Position numbers and translations under genes: made by a program
The notes under the pieces: generated by a model
Told to the model about the DNA's origin: nothing
The model's database searches: none
What the model saw: only the letters and a program-made list of their open reading frames with translations
Part shown: one piece after another, positions 22,201 to 28,795 of the stretch
Layout: each line of letters begins with the position of its first letter
Numbering within the stretch: position 1 is the stretch's first letter
NCBI GenBank assembly: GCA_016165875.1
Contig: JABBOT010000022.1
Coordinates: 4,366,844 to 4,430,843 of the forward strand
Direction: 5' to 3'
From: Acanthopleura granulata
Lineage: Eukaryota; Mollusca; Polyplacophora; Chitonida; Chitonidae
DNA: 64,000 nucleotides

Positions 22201-24561
22201 CCAGAGAGGCTTCATCATCACCCAGACTCCTCTCCCAAATACAGTCCTGGATTTCTGGCGCCTGGTGTATGACCACGGCTTAAGCGCTATCGTCATGGTC
22301 GATTCTCTAAGGTCACGTGACACGGTTAGTTTTGTAACGGAACAATGTGCGGAACCTTAAGTACACAAGAGTACATGGTATGATCTGTTCACATGCACGT
22401 GTCAGAACATTGCTTGCCTACAGAATATCGTTGGTTTCCGAATATTTACGTCAGCAAGCAAAATGGATAGTCTATTAACTAACGTGTATGCACAAAAAGA
22501 CTTTCTAAAATTGCAACGCACACAGAAAGATAAATCAGGCGAAAGATAATCAATTTAAAGCATTTAAATGGATTTTATCTTTGGTTTAATATGCATTACG
22601 AAGATGAGAATAAATGATCATTTAGTTCGGCTTTATATTAATTATGTGCTAAGAGTTACAGAAATGTTTTTTTTAAGGATGTTGGAATATATTGGCCATC
22701 AGAAGGAGTGCAATTCAAGCCTTTTGTAGTGGAGGTCAAGGACAAAACGGAGCACAAGGGTTTTGCCGTGTGGACCTACCATTTGACTCACAAAGACATG
22801 TTAAGGTCATGAATTACATTATTACCAAAGGTATTTACACTTTGATGCATTGTGAAAAATCGTAACATTTTCACACTCTCTATGATTATATTTACAAATA
22901 ATGCTAATAAGACATTCTTTAAATCTCAAAGAATGTGCTGACCGCTGTATATTACCGAGGTGTGCATTAAGAAATTACCTCGATTCGAGCATCTGCCACA
23001 GAGTTCGTCACTCTAATGTGTGCGGGAAACAACGATCTAATCCAGTAAATTTGTTGCATTAGCTTGTCGGTTTGCAGTAACCGTACGAAAGTCTTGTTTA
23101 AATAAATATCTTCCCACGGGCTCTGGCCGGTTTCCTCTATCCATAATGCTGGTCACCGTCGTAGAAGTGAAATATTCTCGAGTACGGCGTGAAACCCCAA
23201 TCAAATGAAATGGGATAAATAAATAAATAAAATAAGTTTCACTCTCGTTTGAGCACTGTGTCAGTTGTTGGGAAAGAATATCACCGGCTGGTTGAGATGG
23301 TTTGTTATTTGCTGGCCACAGATGGTAAATTTAGTCGCATTTGTGGTTTAGTCATCCCGACTGGTGCTGACTTTGAAAATAGTGGCTGGGCTTTCTTGAA
23401 AAATGCAAGATGACTTTCAACATTTTTGTATACTTGTAGAAAGCGGCGCATCCTATCCAGCAATTCCGGTGTAAGTTTTGGTCCGGTGTACCAACCTCCT
23501 CCTCGATACCCCCATTATTAGCCGTCATAGAAGAAGCAACCAAGTGGCAGCAAAAAACAGGAAACCGACCTGTTCTGGTGCATTGTAGGTAGGTTGGAAT
23601 TACACAGGCATTATATCTTCATGTGCGTGTTGTGGTTGTTGTTCAAAAGGGAAAACATTAATGGTGAAGTAAGCATCAATAGAGACAAATAAAATTTACT
23701 TGCCATTCTAGATTAGTTTTCACGCAGTTAAATGCAGTCAAATGTTTGAATTGTAAGGCGAAGGGATATTTCGTCCTTATGCTTTACTAATGGTGGATTG
23801 TTCTGATATTCAGAGACGGAGTGACGCATTGCGGTATATATTGTGCGGCCGCCTCTGTGGTTGAGAGACTGAAAGCGGACAAGGAAGTTAACATCGTCCA
23901 CACCGTGAAACAAATGAGGGCCAATCGGCCAGAACTCATAACAGACCTGGTACAGAGCACGCATTGTACTGTTTGTGTATTAATTTATAATGGTGATTTA
24001 CGCAGTTGTCGACGATTTTTCACTTACACGACTACGGCCAGAATTAACGTGATTAGAAAATCACTACCTTCTGCAGGTTGCTGACTGACCATCCCACGTT
24101 CACCGAGTATTGTACTCTTAAGTAGAAGTGTCCTTCTAGTCTGCTTGGGAAAATATACTGTGTTTAAAGATGGCTTCCATGTTTTAGTTTTTCTTTACAG
24201 TATTCATATGAAATCACTCGAAAATGCGTCCGTAGGAAAAGCTTTTATGAATATCGTTTTGATCATTGTGTCTATTACGAGATCAGTCACGAAATGTGGC
24301 TGCCATATTGCCAATGCCCTTTAAGCAATGCTCGCGCTTTCTTTTTTTTTCATTCCGGCTATACCATATTTTGGTGAACGAACAGAATATCTGACCCTTT
24401 GCCGCTTTGTGTGTCAGTTAATAGGGCTATCTGTCAACCGTATTATATGAAATCGCCTGTAATTTCTCCCGAATTTTTCTTCACAGGATCAGTTCCATTT
24501 CCTGCACCAAGTGGCCGAGGGTTACCTGGAGACGGCCCACACTTATGCGAACATGGTCTAA
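974..24561 (+). CDS. Receptor-type protein tyrosine phosphatase with fucolectin and EGF-like ectodomain (25 exons, 5' incomplete)
   Basis: The gene is predicted to be a single-pass membrane enzyme that removes phosphate from tyrosines on cytoplasmic proteins; the ligand is unknown. Spliced by hand, the exons give 1077 residues up to the stop at 24559-24561. Domain order is: fucolectin/F5-8C-like domain (exons 1-2), five cysteine-rich EGF-like repeats (exons 3-7), a transmembrane helix followed by a basic stop-transfer stretch (exons 8-9), D1 (exons 10-18) and D2 (exons 18-25). D1 has the family landmarks: DYINACYI, YWPDEG, WPDHGVP, the P-loop HCSAGVGRTG and the Q-loop glutamine in VQALEQY, so it should be active. 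D2 has WSG in place of WPD and a P-loop without the arginine, so it should be inactive. The first exon and signal peptide are missing. Receptor phosphatases of this ectodomain type are expanded in lophotrochozoans (family knowledge). Oddity: the intron after exon 22 has no GT donor, so D2 may be broken. Confidence 0.88.
1205..2649 (+). other. Intron 1 of RPTP
   Basis: AT-rich intron within the fucolectin domain. It contains one SINE fragment (near 1685-1768). Nothing else is recognised. Confidence 0.75.
1685..1768 (-). mobile_element. tRNA-derived SINE, 3' fragment
   Basis: The reverse strand matches the conserved 3' body of the SINE family seen throughout this window (a CCATAATGCTGGC-like core, then the GAAATATTC and GTACGGCGTAAAAC blocks). 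This copy reads TGTTTTACGCTGTACTCCAGAA on the + strand and is truncated. Confidence 0.75.
2650..2865 (+). CDS. RPTP exon 2: C-terminal half of fucolectin-like domain
   Basis: Follows TTCCAG and ends at GTAAGC, phase 1 to 1. It contains RLNGFTLSV, CYHD, DGDCGARGPILGDVVEI and ends LCEVQIFG. The ending L-C-E-V-x-x-F-G is the usual last strand of fucolectin/F5-8C domains. With exon 1 it makes one complete domain. Confidence 0.85.
2866..4782 (+). other. Intron 2 of RPTP
   Basis: Intron of about 1.9 kb with no recognisable gene or repeat. Small frames on both strands are not supported by splice sites or family similarity. Confidence 0.65.
4783..4932 (+). CDS. RPTP exon 3: EGF-like repeat 1
   Basis: A phase 1-1 exon of 150 bp. 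The translation has CADGTYGRDCGKRCGNC, ACDTISGHC and RCIPGYRPPKCDTG, the six to eight cysteine pattern of MEGF-type EGF-like repeats. Decayed copies of this exon lie at 6130-6260, 7010-7141 and 34400-34525. Confidence 0.82.
4933..5974 (+). other. Intron 3 of RPTP, left part
   Basis: Contains the tRNA-like head of a SINE (5315-5484, complement), a short (GT)n run near 5712-5726 and a segment at about 5735-5890 starting GACGTCGTACTCAACAG. That start resembles part of another dispersed repeat seen again near 29610. Confidence 0.55.
5315..5484 (-). mobile_element. tRNA-derived SINE, 5' half
   Basis: On the complement the copy begins with a tRNA-like head (GGCTCAGTCGGTTAGCGC, box-A-like, then GAGTTCAAGTCC, box-B-like), followed by the family body. 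The 3' body and tail are missing, so this copy is 3' truncated. Confidence 0.8.
6130..6260 (+). pseudogene. Decayed copy of EGF exon 3 (unit 1)
   Basis: Matches exon 3 in GGGATGTGGGAATTGT, TGTGACACGGTATG, CCTGGGATACAG and AAGTGTGATA. It has a stop (TAA in AACATGTAACCTGG) and a lost donor (GATAGGCG where exon 3 has GATACAGGT). The following intron also matches the intron after exon 3. It is a pseudoexon inside an intron of the live gene. Confidence 0.72.
6434..6586 (+). CDS. RPTP exon 4: EGF-like repeat 2
   Basis: A 153-bp phase 1-1 exon after TTTTACAG, ending at GTGAGT. The translation ECTNNTWGEDCLQPCGHC continues with QCNATIGDC and RCDLGHSGSHC. NNT motifs are potential N-glycosylation sites. 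It is nearly identical to exon 5, its tandem duplicate. Confidence 0.85.
7010..7141 (+). pseudogene. Decayed copy of EGF exon 3 (unit 2)
   Basis: Second copy of the pseudoexon, carried by the tandem duplication. A stop (TAA in AACATTTAACCTGG) sits at the same place as in unit 1, so the decay predates the duplication. Confidence 0.7.
7318..7470 (+). CDS. RPTP exon 5: EGF-like repeat 3
   Basis: A 153-bp phase 1-1 exon, ECTNNTWGADCLQPCGHC then QCNATTGYC and QCDLGHSGSHC. It is the tandem duplicate of exon 4 with only a few residue changes (for example E to A, I to T, D to Y). Splice sites are intact. Confidence 0.85.
7738..8519 (+). other. Intron 5 of RPTP, unique part
   Basis: Non-coding intron sequence; no repeat or gene recognised. 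Confidence 0.6.
8520..8672 (+). CDS. RPTP exon 6: EGF-like repeat 4
   Basis: A 153-bp phase 1-1 exon after TTTTACAG, ending at GTGAGT. It reads ECTNNTWDANCSEPCGQC, then QCNQKTGEC and RCNPGYSGNKC. It is more diverged from exons 4 and 5 but has the same cysteine spacing. Confidence 0.85.
8673..10912 (+). other. Intron 6 of RPTP
   Basis: A 2.2-kb intron. A 92-codon frame on the complement (9892-10170) is not recognisable as a protein family and has no supporting signals. Nothing else seen. Confidence 0.6.
10913..11065 (+). CDS. RPTP exon 7: EGF-like repeat 5
   Basis: A 153-bp phase 1-1 exon between TTTGCAG and GTGAGT. It reads ECSNNTWGADCLDYCGQC, then QCNATNGYC and QCDPWYSGSDC. It is the last ectodomain repeat before the membrane. 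Confidence 0.85.
11066..12032 (+). other. Intron 7 of RPTP with a tRNA-like sequence
   Basis: Contains a tRNA-like stretch at about 11442-11530 (CCGAGATGGTTTAACC, then GAGAGTTCGATTCC), possibly the head of a second SINE type. Otherwise unremarkable. Confidence 0.5.
12033..12144 (+). CDS. RPTP exon 8: transmembrane helix
   Basis: Phase 1 to 2 exon after CACTACAG. The translation ELKYTTGSGVNLTYVGGG is followed by about 20 hydrophobic residues (LAAAVALALIVAAVVIIIL) and R. This is a typical single-pass anchor, with the basic cluster of exon 9 on the cytoplasmic side. Confidence 0.85.
12145..13311 (+). other. Intron 8 of RPTP
   Basis: Non-coding, AT-rich. No repeat family or gene recognised. Confidence 0.6.
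13312..13415 (+). CDS. RPTP exon 9: cytoplasmic juxtamembrane segment
   Basis: Phase 2 to 1 exon after CTTACAG. It starts RRRREPSKHDGQ, the basic stop-transfer signal after the transmembrane helix, and ends in an acidic linker. Donor GTAGAC at 13416. Confidence 0.75.
13990..14147 (+). CDS. RPTP exon 10: start of D1 domain region
   Basis: The acceptor at TTTACGTAG keeps frame with exon 9 (phase 1). The later AG at TTCCAG would bring in a stop, which decides the start. It reads FQEEGDDLGDEPQG and ends NGFKKEFE, the helix that precedes the phosphatase core in receptor PTPs. Confidence 0.75.
14148..14657 (+). other. Intron 10 of RPTP with a minisatellite
   Basis: Holds three tandem copies of a 51-54 bp unit (14327-14485). 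The rest has no recognisable feature. Confidence 0.7.
14327..14485. repeat. 51-54 bp tandem repeat, three copies
   Basis: Units begin ACCGATGGAAATGCGGTG at 14327, 14381 and 14432, and end near TTCTTCACACGTTGGGAACT. The second unit is 3 bases shorter. Intronic. Confidence 0.85.
14658..14745 (+). CDS. RPTP exon 11: D1 N-terminal segment
   Basis: Phase 0 to 1 exon after GTTTCAG. The translation KLPVGLHAKHEAANKPENK ends KSRYRGLVA-Y, equivalent to the KNRY motif. The GTATGT donor at 14746 is chosen because it joins in frame to the DHSRV of exon 12. Confidence 0.85.
14746..15836. other. Intron 11 of RPTP with unexplained long open frames
   Basis: A 137-codon frame on the complement (15379-15792) overlaps a 166-codon + strand frame (15449-15949) that runs on into exon 12. 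Neither resembles a family I recognise. The overlap suggests an old mobile-element fragment or chance, and I make no functional call. Confidence 0.4.
15837..15910 (+). CDS. RPTP exon 12: D1 substrate-recognition loop
   Basis: Phase 1 to 0 exon after TTTTAG. It reads DHSRVLLSVTDDKETDYINACYIN. The DYINA segment is a hallmark of classical PTPs and lies next to the phosphotyrosine-recognition loop. Confidence 0.88.
16177..16213 (+). CDS. RPTP exon 13: short D1 exon
   Basis: A 37-bp exon, phase 0 to 1, reading GYNEPKKYIASQ-G. It matches the conserved Y-IA-QGP motif of classical PTP domains and continues directly into exon 14. Confidence 0.85.
16444..16541 (+). CDS. RPTP exon 14: D1 core
   Basis: Phase 1 to 0 exon after GCGCAG. 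It reads GPNDVILNDFVRMIWEQ and ends VMVTNLKETTK, matching the conserved FWRMIWE--(S)--IVM-TNL-E block of PTP domains. Confidence 0.9.
16760..16885 (+). CDS. RPTP exon 15: D1 core with YWPDEG
   Basis: A 126-bp phase 0-0 exon between CTGTAG and GTGAGT. It reads TKCCQYWPDEG and ends TVRTVQLTHSK. The 3' end of this exon, with its donor, has been copied into the tandem repeats that follow. Confidence 0.9.
16886..17250 (+). repeat. Degenerate tandem repeat derived from the exon 15 3' end and donor
   Basis: About five copies of a 60-70 bp unit with the shape GAGGAAGAGCTTTACCTGG, then TTTTAACGTGAAAGC, then CTGACACAAAACAAGGTGAG. This is the end of exon 15 plus its splice donor. Copies start near 16924, 16999, 17068, 17136 and 17193. 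The first three keep GTGAGT; the last two have lost it. Premature stops (ACG TGA) are present in the ancestral reading frame. Confidence 0.8.
17251..17647 (+). other. Rest of intron 15 of RPTP
   Basis: No gene or repeat recognised. Confidence 0.6.
17648..17799 (+). CDS. RPTP exon 16: D1 WPD loop
   Basis: Phase 0 to 2 exon. It contains VKQFHFTAWPDHGVPAHA and ends GPIVVHC-S. The aspartate of WPD is the general acid of the reaction, and the exon ends inside the P-loop, a common intron site in PTP genes. Confidence 0.92.
18602..18700 (-). mobile_element. tRNA-derived SINE, 3' fragment
   Basis: The + strand reads GGTGCTTTACGCCATACCCAAGAATATTCCACTTATACGA in outline, the complement of the family 3' body. 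The tRNA-like head is absent. Confidence 0.7.
19105..19325. repeat. Dispersed repeat copy A
   Basis: Shares blocks with 26040-26210: GAAGAGTGC(C/T)GGAG, then ATAATACTGCC, CACAGGCAGT and a stretch before CACCTCC. It is probably a mobile-element remnant of unidentified class. Confidence 0.5.
19901..20036 (+). CDS. RPTP exon 17: D1 P-loop (catalytic signature)
   Basis: Phase 2 to 0 exon. Joined to exon 16 it gives HCSAGVGRTGTYIALDYLL, the complete C-x5-R-T/S signature of an active PTP: nucleophilic cysteine, phosphate-binding arginine and following T. It ends QRVNMVQAL at the start of the Q-loop. Confidence 0.93.
20037..20469 (+). other. Intron 17 of RPTP
   Basis: No feature recognised. Confidence 0.6.
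20470..20619 (+). CDS. RPTP exon 18: end of D1 and D1-D2 linker
   Basis: Phase 0-0 exon. It starts EQYIFLHEALAEAL, completing the Q-loop VQ-x2-QY-F and the last helix of D1, and runs into the linker. Confidence 0.9.
20620..21134 (+). other. Intron 18 of RPTP, mostly SINE
   Basis: Most of this intron is a nearly full-length SINE (20774-21045). Nothing else is recognised. Confidence 0.75.
20774..21045 (+). mobile_element. tRNA-derived SINE, near full length
   Basis: The head starts GGGGCCTCCAATTCCGATGG, with a box-B-like GAGTTCAAGC, the body GTCCGCCAGCAACTTG and the GTGAAATATC block, and ends in a TAAATAAA-type A-rich tail. Substitutions relative to other copies show it is old. Confidence 0.82.
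21135..21234 (+). CDS. RPTP exon 19: start of D2
   Basis: Phase 0 to 1 exon after CACACAG. It reads SLQRLTSPLNEAF and ends NRSSRIVA. N-R-S-S corresponds to the KNR region at the start of a second PTP domain. Confidence 0.85.
21235..21800 (+). other. Intron 19 of RPTP
   Basis: A 103-codon + strand frame at 21312-21623 is not recognisable. No repeat seen. Confidence 0.55.
21801..21874 (+). CDS. RPTP exon 20: D2 NYINAVYL segment
   Basis: Phase 1 to 0 exon. It contains TCRPYLSTPVPDGNNYINAV, ending YLP. It is the D2 counterpart of exon 12, with N in place of D in the DYINA motif. Confidence 0.88.
22190..22324 (+). CDS. RPTP exon 21: D2 core
   Basis: A 135-bp phase 0-0 exon. It reads TFKSQRGFIITQTPLPNTV, then DFWRLVYDHG and IVMVDSL. 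The Q-TPLP-T-DFWR-V block is typical of receptor PTP D2 domains. Confidence 0.9.
22678..22805 (+). CDS. RPTP exon 22: D2 core with mutated donor
   Basis: The exon reads DVGIYWPSEG, then KPFVVEVKDK and WTYHLTHKDM. Frame with exon 23 requires it to end after ATG at 22800, but the next bases are TTAAGG rather than GTAAGG. The nearest GT (22806) gives a phase that leads to a stop (TAT TAG) in exon 23. The D1 paralogue has its intron at the same place and in the same phase (exon 15/16), so a G to T change at +1 is the simplest reading. Confidence 0.75.
22801..23439 (+). other. Intron 22 of RPTP
   Basis: Contains a SINE 3' half (23111-23235). A small undetected exon correcting the phase cannot be ruled out, but I see none. 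Confidence 0.55.
23111..23235 (+). mobile_element. tRNA-derived SINE, 3' half
   Basis: Reads CCATAATGCTGGTCACCGTC, GTGAAATATTCTCGAGTACGG, ending in repeated AAAT. The head is missing (5' truncated, as expected from target-primed reverse transcription). Confidence 0.85.
23440..23588 (+). CDS. RPTP exon 23: D2 degenerate WPD loop
   Basis: Phase 0 to 2. It reads KAAHPIQQFRCKFWSGVP, then LLAVIEEATKWQQ and RPVLVHC. W-S-G replaces W-P-D, so the general acid is missing. It ends in the P-loop as exon 16 does. Confidence 0.85.
23814..23949 (+). CDS. RPTP exon 24: D2 degenerate P-loop
   Basis: Phase 2 to 0. Joined to exon 23 it gives VHCRDGVTHCGIYCAAA. The cysteine is kept but the arginine position of C-x5-R is H, so phosphate binding is lost. 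D2 domains of this kind usually have regulatory roles. Confidence 0.87.
24000..24110 (-). mobile_element. Degenerate SINE fragment
   Basis: TTTTTCACTTACACGAC, GGCCAGAATTAACG and CTGCAGGTTGCTGACTGACC resemble the complement of the SINE body. It is heavily mutated. Confidence 0.5.
24487..24561 (+). CDS. RPTP exon 25: last coding exon
   Basis: Phase 0 exon after TTCACAG. It reads DQFHFLHQVAEGYLETAHTY and ends ANMV with stop TAA at 24559-24561. DQ-F-FLH--A--YLE is the usual C-terminal helix of D2. Confidence 0.88.
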   Translation, partial: DQFHFLHQVAEGYLETAHTYANMV

Positions 24562-25590
24562 AGATCCGGGAGATCCGCCCTGCTCTTGCCGTGGTGTGTC
24601 GTTAAATATGGTTTCAAATTTTCACAGGATAATCATAAAGCTTACTATACCGCACATGCTACTACATGCAGTGCATACAGATAGAGCTGACCATTTATCT
24701 TACGTATTTGTATATGGAGATGGCTTCAGCAATAATGGTCGCCTATCAAGATAGTATATTGTTACAGAACTAAGTTCGTTCATTATCATATAGAACACAT
24801 TTTTGTAAATATTTGCTTTGATACTATCTTTGGGGTTATGATTACATTTATTTGACACTCATACGTGTATGTTGTTGACTTCAATAGAAAAGCTGTCAGC
24901 ACAGAAAGTTTTTAACGTATGTTGCTTGAGGCTACGCTTACACGCTCTCCGACTGGTCCACTGAATAACCTCACATGTATGAGTGCTAAATGTATGTGTA
25001 GTATTAAATGTTGTTAAAGTTATGATGTAGTCCCCAAGAATTAAAGGGTTTAATGACTAAGTGATACTGTGTAGCGTGCTGCGTAAGTAGCTTTGTGGAA
25101 ATTAATTACCGTAACTTTTTTACATTTAATGGTACGTAACATTAATGGTACATATAAAAATGACCTGCAAAGCTATCATTATTTGCAAAACAAATGTTGT
25201 GAATAGGTTTATTTCACTATTATGTAAGTTTTTCTATCTGCAAATATTAAGCTATATAGTTTTTAACCGATTTAAAATTTACAGGTTGAAAAGAAAATTA
25301 AAAAATCCTCGCATGTCGCATGTACTCGGTTTTGGAATAAAAGTCTATGCAATTTGTCCTTAATCACTTTGTATAATAATTGTATGGGTATACAAAACCA
25401 TTTTGACATTTGTAAGAATTATTTTGTAAATATTGCGCAATATTTCTGGACTGTGACACTAAGATTGCTACATAAAATTTACACAATGCTTTTATTTTGC
25501 TTGAACTTTGTGGTTTGTTTTCCTTTGTGTATTTAGTTTATTTGAGTGACTGGAGTTTAACAACGTACAATAAACGTTTTCACTTACACA
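24562..25590 (+). other. Probable 3' UTR of RPTP
   Basis: AT-rich sequence after the stop. AATAAA signals are at 25336-25341 and 25569-25574. The second, in an otherwise TA-rich stretch, is a plausible polyadenylation site. No gene recognised. Confidence 0.5.
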
Positions 25591-26039
25591 TATGCATATA
25601 TATAATTACATCTTTTCAAACTCCAGCATGATATTTGATATCAGCGTTCATGGATCCGCATGCAATACTCTGTGCAGGAAATAAAACTACACATGTTGGA
25701 ATAATGGTCATATGGTAATAATTTCTAACGCCGTAGAGATACACTGTTGTAAAACTTATGAATGGAAGGCCAGGCAACGAGCAGTCAGGTGTTTTCATTG
25801 TAAAATATCGGCCATAATTTCGGGATAATGGAGCCTGTCATGACACCTTAGAGGTATTCAGTTTTAGCATGTAGCGTCATAAGGCTATGTGTTTCACCAG
25901 AAAAATGAAAGTGGGCTCTGCTTCCGATGACTGCCCAAAGGGACTGGCTCCCTCCCACGTATAGTTAGGTCGGAAAGGTAGCGTCCTACTACACCACCGT
26001 GTCACACATGCGCAATTGGAGTAATTGGTTCTAAGACTT

Positions 26040-26210
26040 GCCTCCGTACTGAAGAGTGCTGGAGCACAGATTAAATAATACTGCCACAGAGGCAGTGTGC
26101 GTCGTTGGTATTTTACCCCTACGTAAAATACATCACAACTTTGTCTGGTTTAAATAGAGCTGAAAACTTTTTTCACCCCCCCCCCCCCACCCTCCCCAGG
26201 AAGTTACCAA
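26040..26210. repeat. Dispersed repeat copy B
   Basis: Shares ordered blocks with 19105-19325 (GAAGAGTGCTGGAG, ATAATACTGCCACAGAGGCAG, then an A-rich and a C-rich part). Contains a run of C near 26177-26189. Confidence 0.5.
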
Positions 26211-28543
26211 TGTGAAATAATTATTATTTATTTTTAAACAACGAGCCATTATCGGCAGATTACACATATCACAAAGTAGGTACATCAAAGCATATGTAGA
26301 TAATGGAGAACTGAACAGTTCAGACAACAGGCAATCTGACACAGTTAAGAACCTGAGCGATGTGGCCCTTTCCTCCATTTATTATCAGTGTAGGCAGCGA
26401 GATCGAAATGGTCAGTTGAATTCAGGTGAAGAAAGTAAAATGTCCATATTCAGGTTTTAACCATTCAGTGCAGGGAATTACTTACTTTTTGCACTCTTTC
26501 CCCTAATCACTACAAGACGTCAGACTTATCAGTGATCATCAGTATTTCTTCTGGACCAACCGTTAGCGGAGACCTTCAGGGGATAGAAATGGGTGTCAAA
26601 TAATTTTTCGAATCTTCTCCCCTGTGTCGTCAGGGTGAAATAAACTATGTGATCAAAACACAGATCTCGTGTTTCTCTAATTACGGGAGTTTAACCTCTA
26701 AAGCGACCGTAATCGTAAAATACGCGTAGAAATACCGAAGATAGTGTGATAAAGCATGGGTTTTTCTAACTGTGTAATCTGTTCGAGGAAATAATGGACT
26801 AAAACTTACGTTTCACAACAAGTTGACACAGCAGAAGTTTTTGTTGTTCCCACTGCCATCTGGTCTCTAGACGAGAAAGGAAATTAATACCATTTTTAAT
26901 TAACGTTTTACTTCCTTACAGGAACACTGTAACCTACCTATACATTAAGCTACGTTCACATTTGGCACGGAAAACGGTCCAGGGACGGTAACGAATTCTG
27001 TTTGATTTTGTGGTGAATGAGCAGTAAAAGGAAGAGCCGTTCACACACACCGGGGCCGATTACGTGTCAGGCCACAGATTCGCACAGATGGCTTGCGAAC
27101 CCATTTTTGCCCTTTTGGGGAGAAAAATGGTGACGGATTTAGAATCGACCAATCAGCACCGCTTAACATTTAAGCATGGCGACAAGTACAAATCGCACTG
27201 GATTGGTGATTAAAGAGATGTAAGGGAAAAGATGTACGTGTGGAGTGAGATCAGCAAGAGTGTTGGGCACGGTAACTTGATTACATGTATTGCATTTGGA
27301 GGGCTAGCTGCTTTGCCTCGCATCGTAATCTGGCCACTGTATAACCCAGTAACTGTGTTAATTCACGTCAACACAAAAACAAAAGCAACAACACAATTAT
27401 TTAGTAAAGTAATTTCTTCGTAAATTTCCAATTGCATGTTGTTTACTAATGGTATAATTTGATGATCTATTGCTAAACCAAATAACGACCAGTTTATTCA
27501 ATAAATAAATTTACTTAGGAAACTGGATCCGTGCTCCGGATTTCGCGTGGGTGAATACAACCCTTCGAAAACGTTATCGTTCACGAATTGCGCGCATATT
27601 ATGACCGTAGCTTTAACCTCTTTAACTGGCAATTATCCAGTTATGGCTTTTACTGACACAAAAACAATTTACTCTTAAGGGAAGTAAAAGCGGGTAATGG
27701 TCTTTAGTTTTCTCTGGTATTCAGTAGCACGAAATTAGTGTTCAATGTGAAGCTGTCGTACCGATAGAATGGCTGATTCTGATCAACCTGGAATTCTCAC
27801 CATGAGGCCGATTTTACCTCTTTCAGTGCCAATAATCTTGTACACCATGCATTGAGGGTAAGCCAACATATAAAAAGAAACAATTTGTATTCAAAGCAAT
27901 CTTTACAAGAAGCTGCTAAACAGCCACAAGACATATTCCAGTTCTGGCTACGAGCATGTCAGTACATGGTTGCCTTACACAGACTTTTTGATACTTTAGT
28001 TATTGTGAATTAAATTATTAACTGTAATGTAGCAGAGCTAGATGAGTAAATTTGTATCATTAGGCATTCACGTGCGTATTACATAAGCCTTAAATAGGAA
28101 TGAGTGTATATTTAATTTGAAAATGAGGCAACGAGAAATCACCTCCATTAATTCAAAAGTTATATGTTAAATCAATGATAAATATATTCCGTGTTATGGC
28201 GGTCAGTCTTTCAGGATAGCTGGTATGAAATTGTCTATTTTACCACCGAAAATGAAGTTTAATATCCATTTTGAGTTTCAGTTATATTTTTGTTCATGTA
28301 TGTAAAATATGTTTCCACGAATACTGGTGTCAGACACATCGTGTTGGGAGACATGCAACTACTCTATGCTATGCAGTGTAGCTTCAGTAATGCGCATGCA
28401 TGACTACATGACTGAATATGCACTGTAAATGTCAATGTTTAACGTAAAAACATTTTTATGCATAAGATGTTAAACACTTCGAGATTATAGCCTTATAGTA
28501 TAGGACTATATACATGTATACACTTTGTGTTTAATACTATTTG

Positions 28544-28795
28544 GGTCAGTCGGTTAGCGGGCTAACTCAACGCAATGACTCAGAAACCTATCAATAATGT
28601 GGTCGCTGTGAGTTCAAGTCAAGCTCATGCTGGCTTGCTCTCTGGTCGTGCATGGGAAGGCCTACCAGTGTTTTTCCCCAGGGGCCTGCCCTGTTTCCTC
28701 TCACCATAATGCTGGTAGCCGTCGTATAATTGAAATATTCTTGAGTGCGGCGTAAAAAGCGAATCACATAGTTGGAATCAAATAAATAAATATGT
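28544..28795 (+). mobile_element. tRNA-derived SINE, near full length
   Basis: Head GGGTCAGTCGGTTAGCGGGC, box-B-like GAGTTCAAGTC, body CTCATGCTGGCTTGCTCTC, CACCATAATGCTGGTAGCCG, GAAATATTCTTGAGTGCGG, tail AAATAAATAAATA. One of the best-preserved copies in the window. Confidence 0.88.
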
